DNA from: an uncultured Thiohalocapsa sp.
Lineage (GTDB): Bacteria; Pseudomonadota; Gammaproteobacteria; Chromatiales; Chromatiaceae
NCBI RefSeq assembly: GCF_913062725.1
Contig: NZ_CAJXWY010000023.1
Location: 1 to 61,343, forward strand
Direction: 5' to 3'
Length of the DNA: 61,343 nucleotides
Shown: in pieces, positions 58,967 through 61,343 of the stretch
Position numbering within the stretch: position 1 is the first letter of the stretch
How the letters are laid out: every line of letters begins with the position of its first letter
Made by a program: the position numbers and the translations under genes
The notes under the pieces: generated by a model
The model's input: the letters and a program-made list of their open reading frames with translations, nothing else
What the model was told of the DNA's origin: nothing
The model's database searches: none

Positions 58967-60256
58967 GTGTCCGATCTCGCCGGCCAGCTCGACATCCAGC
59001 TACGACCCGACGCCAGAACCGTTGCACGCATCACCTCCAGTCGGCCACTCTCCGCCGCCGGGGTATTCGTAGGCAAGCCGGTGGCCAGGGTGGCAGGGCA
59101 GTTGCCGCTGCTCTTCAGCGTCTGCGGCACGGCCCAGGCCGTGGCCTGTGCGCAGGCTTGCGAGGCGGCGCTGGGGCTGGCGCCCGCGCCCTCGGCGCAG
59201 GCGGCCCGCATCCTGCTGCTGCGCGCGGAGACCGCCAAGGAACACCTCTGGCGGCTGCTGCTGGACTGGCCCGCGGCGCTGGCGCGGTTGGATGTGATAC
59301 CCGAGGCGGTGCAGCTGGCCGCGCAGTCCGCGGAGCGAGAGGCGGCGATGGCCGCCGCCATGCGTGCCTTTCTACAACTGCGCGCGGCGCTCGGCACCGG
59401 TGGAGACCCCTTCCTGCCGGGCGCCGATCGCATCCGGCCCGCGGCGGATGCTGTGGAAAGCGCTCGCGCCATCCTGGCGGAAACCGCCACAGAACAGGTG
59501 CTCGGTGTCCCTGCCGCGCGGTGGCTCGCCGCGGTACTCACGCCCACAGACCTGCGGCATTGGGCGGCGCAGACCGCCACCCCGGCCGCGGCGCTGGTGC
59601 GTGCCCTGACCGCCGCGGGGCTCGCTGATGTTGGCCGCTGTGCAATCGACCGATTGTCCCCGGGGGTTGAGGGCAGCGGGCTGCTGCGACAGCTCGCGCC
59701 GATCCTGGCGGCGGCGGATGCCGACGATTTTGTCGCCGCCCCGCACCTGCAGGGCGTGCCCCGGGAGACCTCGCCCTTCGCTCGCGAGGTGGTCCGCGGC
59801 GAGTTGGTCTCGGCGCTCGCCGCCGCGCACGGCAACGGTCTGCTGCCGCGGCTCGCGGCGCTGTTGACGGAGCTGGCGCGGCAGACGGTCCAACTCGGTC
59901 TGGATGCCGAAGACACTGATGAGGAAGTCGCTGATGCGGCCATGATGGCCGCCGCCGCGCCTGACGCCGGCGTCGGCCTCGGCGCGGCGGCGGCGGCCCG
60001 CGGGCTTCTGGTGCACCGGGTGGCGATCGCCGGGAGCAACCGCACCGGCGGTGCACAGGTTCGCGGCTATCGCATCCTGGCGCCCACTGAATGGAATTTC
60101 CATCCGGCGGGCGTCGTCGCCGATGGCCTCGCCGACGTGGCGATGGCATGGGCCGAGCGGCGGGTGACGCCGACACCAGCGCAGCTCGAGGCCTTGGCGC
60201 GCCTGTATGTGACCGCCGTGGACCCCTGTGTGGATTATCGTTTATCGATATCCTGA
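58967..60256 (+). CDS. hupK: Hydrogenase expression/formation protein HupK
   Basis: A 429-residue relative of the [NiFe]-hydrogenase large subunit that acts in assembly, probably as a scaffold for the Fe(CN)2CO centre. The N-terminal proximal motif reads SVCGTAQAVAC (C53, C61) instead of RXCGXC, and the C-terminal motif is DPCVDYRL (C421) instead of DPCXXC. The four nickel-binding cysteines of a true large subunit are therefore not all present. The middle is Ala-rich and poorly conserved. The start is a GTG at 58967. hypC and hypD follow on the same strand. Confidence 0.85.
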   Translation: MSDLAGQLDIQLRPDARTVARITSSRPLSAAGVFVGKPVARVAGQLPLLFSVCGTAQAVACAQACEAALGLAPAPSAQAARILLLRAETAKEHLWRLLLDWPAALARLDVIPEAVQLAAQSAEREAAMAAAMRAFLQLRAALGTGGDPFLPGADRIRPAADAVESARAILAETATEQVLGVPAARWLAAVLTPTDLRHWAAQTATPAAALVRALTAAGLADVGRCAIDRLSPGVEGSGLLRQLAPILAAADADDFVAAPHLQGVPRETSPFAREVVRGELVSALAAAHGNGLLPRLAALLTELARQTVQLGLDAEDTDEEVADAAMMAAAAPDAGVGLGAAAAARGLLVHRVAIAGSNRTGGAQVRGYRILAPTEWNFHPAGVVADGLADVAMAWAERRVTPTPAQLEALARLYVTAVDPCVDYRLSIS

Positions 60257-60313
60257 CGCAACGGATTACCGCCAATCGACGACCCTACACCCTAGTTCGT
60301 GCCGGAGGAGCCC

Positions 60314-60583
60314 ATGTGCCTTGCCATACCCGCCCAGATCCTCGCGCTGGATGAGGGCACCGATCAGGCCGTCGTCTCCCTCGGCGGCGTCAAGAAGCCG
60401 ATCTCCCTCGCCCTGGTGGAGGACGCCGCAGTCGGTGACTACGTGCTGGTGCACGTCGGCTATGCGCTCAACAAAGTGAGTCCGGAGGAGGCCGCACGCA
60501 CCCTGGCACTGATCCAGGCTGCCGGCGCGCTGGATGCGGCGGCGGTCGACGGCGATGTGCCCACCGGGGAGGCGTCGCGATGA
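60314..60583 (+). CDS. hypC: Hydrogenase maturation chaperone HypC
   Basis: Small chaperone that carries the Fe(CN)2CO unit with HypD to the large-subunit precursor. The 89-residue protein begins MCLAIPAQI with the essential Cys2, followed by the OB-fold signature VGDYVLVHVGYALNKVSPEEA. The GGAGGAG site just upstream selects the ATG at 60314. Its stop overlaps the hypD start (ATGA). Confidence 0.96.
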   Translation: MCLAIPAQILALDEGTDQAVVSLGGVKKPISLALVEDAAVGDYVLVHVGYALNKVSPEEAARTLALIQAAGALDAAAVDGDVPTGEASR

Positions 60584-61343
60584 ATGCCGCCTGCAGCCCG
60601 AGCCGCAACAAGCCCGCCATGAAATATATCGACGAGTTCCGCGACGGCGCCCTGGCCCGCCAGCTCGCGCGCACCATCGCCGCCGAAGCGGACCCGGCGC
60701 GCTCGTACCGGCTGATGGAGTTCTGCGGCGGCCACACCCACGCCATCTACCGCTACGGCGTGCAGGACCTCATGCCGGAGAATCTCAAGTTTGTGCACGG
60801 ACCCGGCTGCCCGGTGTGCGTGCTGCCCATGGCCCGCATCGACCAGGCCATCGCCATGGCCGTGGCGCACGGCGTGACACTCTGCACCTACGGCGACCTC
60901 ATGCGCGTGCCCGCCAGCGAGCGCCAAAGCCTGCTCAAGGCCAAGGCCGGCGGTGCGGATATCCGCATGATCTACTCCACCCAGGACGCGCTGGCCATCG
61001 CCCGCCAGCACCGCGAGCGGCAGGTGGTGCTCTTCGCCATCGGCTTCGAGACCACAACACCGCCGACGGCCGTGGCGCTAACGGCGGCGCGCGCCGAGGC
61101 GCTCGGCAATTTCTCGGTGTTCTGCAACCACGTGCTGACGCCGCCGGCCCTGCGCACCATCCTCGCCAGCGCCGGCCCCGACGGCGTGCAACTGGACGGC
61201 ATCCTGGGTCCGTCGCACGTGAGCACCATCATCGGCAGCCGGCCCTATGAATGCGTGCCGGCCGAATTCGGCAAGCCCGTGGTCATCGCCGGCTTCGAGC
61301 CGCTGGACGTGATGCAGAGCACCCTGATGCTGGTGCGCCAGAT
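60580..61343 (+). CDS. hypD: Hydrogenase maturation protein HypD (5' part, cut by window end)
   Basis: Iron-sulfur protein that assembles the Fe(CN)2CO centre with HypC and HypE. About 254 of the usual ~375 residues are present; the frame runs off the window edge. It has the conserved MEFCGGHTHAIYRYG, GPGCPVCVLP with the catalytic CPVC, YGDLMRVP, GFETTTPPTAVAL and FCNHVL motifs. The ATG at 60580 overlaps the hypC stop; the first 12 residues are unconserved. Confidence 0.95.
   Translation, partial: MNAACSPSRNKPAMKYIDEFRDGALARQLARTIAAEADPARSYRLMEFCGGHTHAIYRYGVQDLMPENLKFVHGPGCPVCVLPMARIDQAIAMAVAHGVTLCTYGDLMRVPASERQSLLKAKAGGADIRMIYSTQDALAIARQHRERQVVLFAIGFETTTPPTAVALTAARAEALGNFSVFCNHVLTPPALRTILASAGPDGVQLDGILGPSHVSTIIGSRPYECVPAEFGKPVVIAGFEPLDVMQSTLMLVRQ

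Overview
The window is a 61 kb stretch of a high-GC gammaproteobacterial chromosome. Nearly all genes are housekeeping, and many neighbourhoods are typical of gammaproteobacteria: rppH-ptsP, rpmE-maeB, pilMNOPQ-aroK-aroB-gltB-gltD, and rng-yhdP-nitrilase-tldD with pmbA nearby. Two features point to a sulfur-oxidising, Chromatiaceae-like organism. One is a secreted Gly/Tyr-rich protein that looks like a sulfur globule envelope protein (1466-1837). The other is the start of a [NiFe]-hydrogenase maturation cluster (hupK-hypC-hypD, 58967 to the window end). No photosynthesis, rRNA or tRNA genes were seen, so phototrophy cannot be claimed.

Layout. 1-4974: a dispersed repeat, nadC, the sulfur globule protein, and a minus-strand operon olsB-olsA-glycosyltransferase that probably makes phosphorus-free membrane lipids; a PhoB-box-like array precedes it. 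4975-10274: HAD hydrolase, rppH, ptsP and hemE. 10275-15255: a second repeat copy supplying the uvrD promoter, then uvrD, an orphan TRAP solute-binding protein, hemW and rpmE. 15708-19586: malic enzyme, malate dehydrogenase and citrate synthase in a row on one strand. 19839-34415: a nucleotidyltransferase-like gene divergent from pilMNOPQ-aroKB-gltBD. 34455-36069: a bidirectional terminator, bfd, and two bacterioferritin subunits. 36447-38543: small poorly characterised genes, including a CPXCG protein and an orphan antitoxin. 38723-43205: pyrD, a TrpB-like enzyme, a coiled-coil/LysM-like protein and a PepSY protein. 43294-55503: a long minus-strand block (lipoprotein, small protein, pmbA, tldD, nitrilase, yhdP, rng, maf, rlmH, TPR protein). 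55670-61343: retropepsin-like protease, TIGR02206 membrane protein, PfkB kinase, RsmC-like methyltransferase, hupK, hypC and a truncated hypD.

The most interesting signals are: (1) a 105-bp repeat present at 1-105 and 10275-10379 that carries two hairpins and ends in a -10 element, so it may act as a portable promoter, with uvrD possibly leaderless behind it; (2) two adjacent bacterioferritin subunits with complementary active sites, one keeping the haem methionine but not the ferroxidase centre and the other the reverse; (3) an ornithine-lipid operon extended by a glycosyltransferase and preceded by an 11-bp-phased Pho-box-like array; (4) a perfect inverted repeat abutting the predicted pilM promoter. 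I did not find a CRISPR array, prophage, complete toxin-antitoxin pair, or a clearly undescribed multi-gene system.
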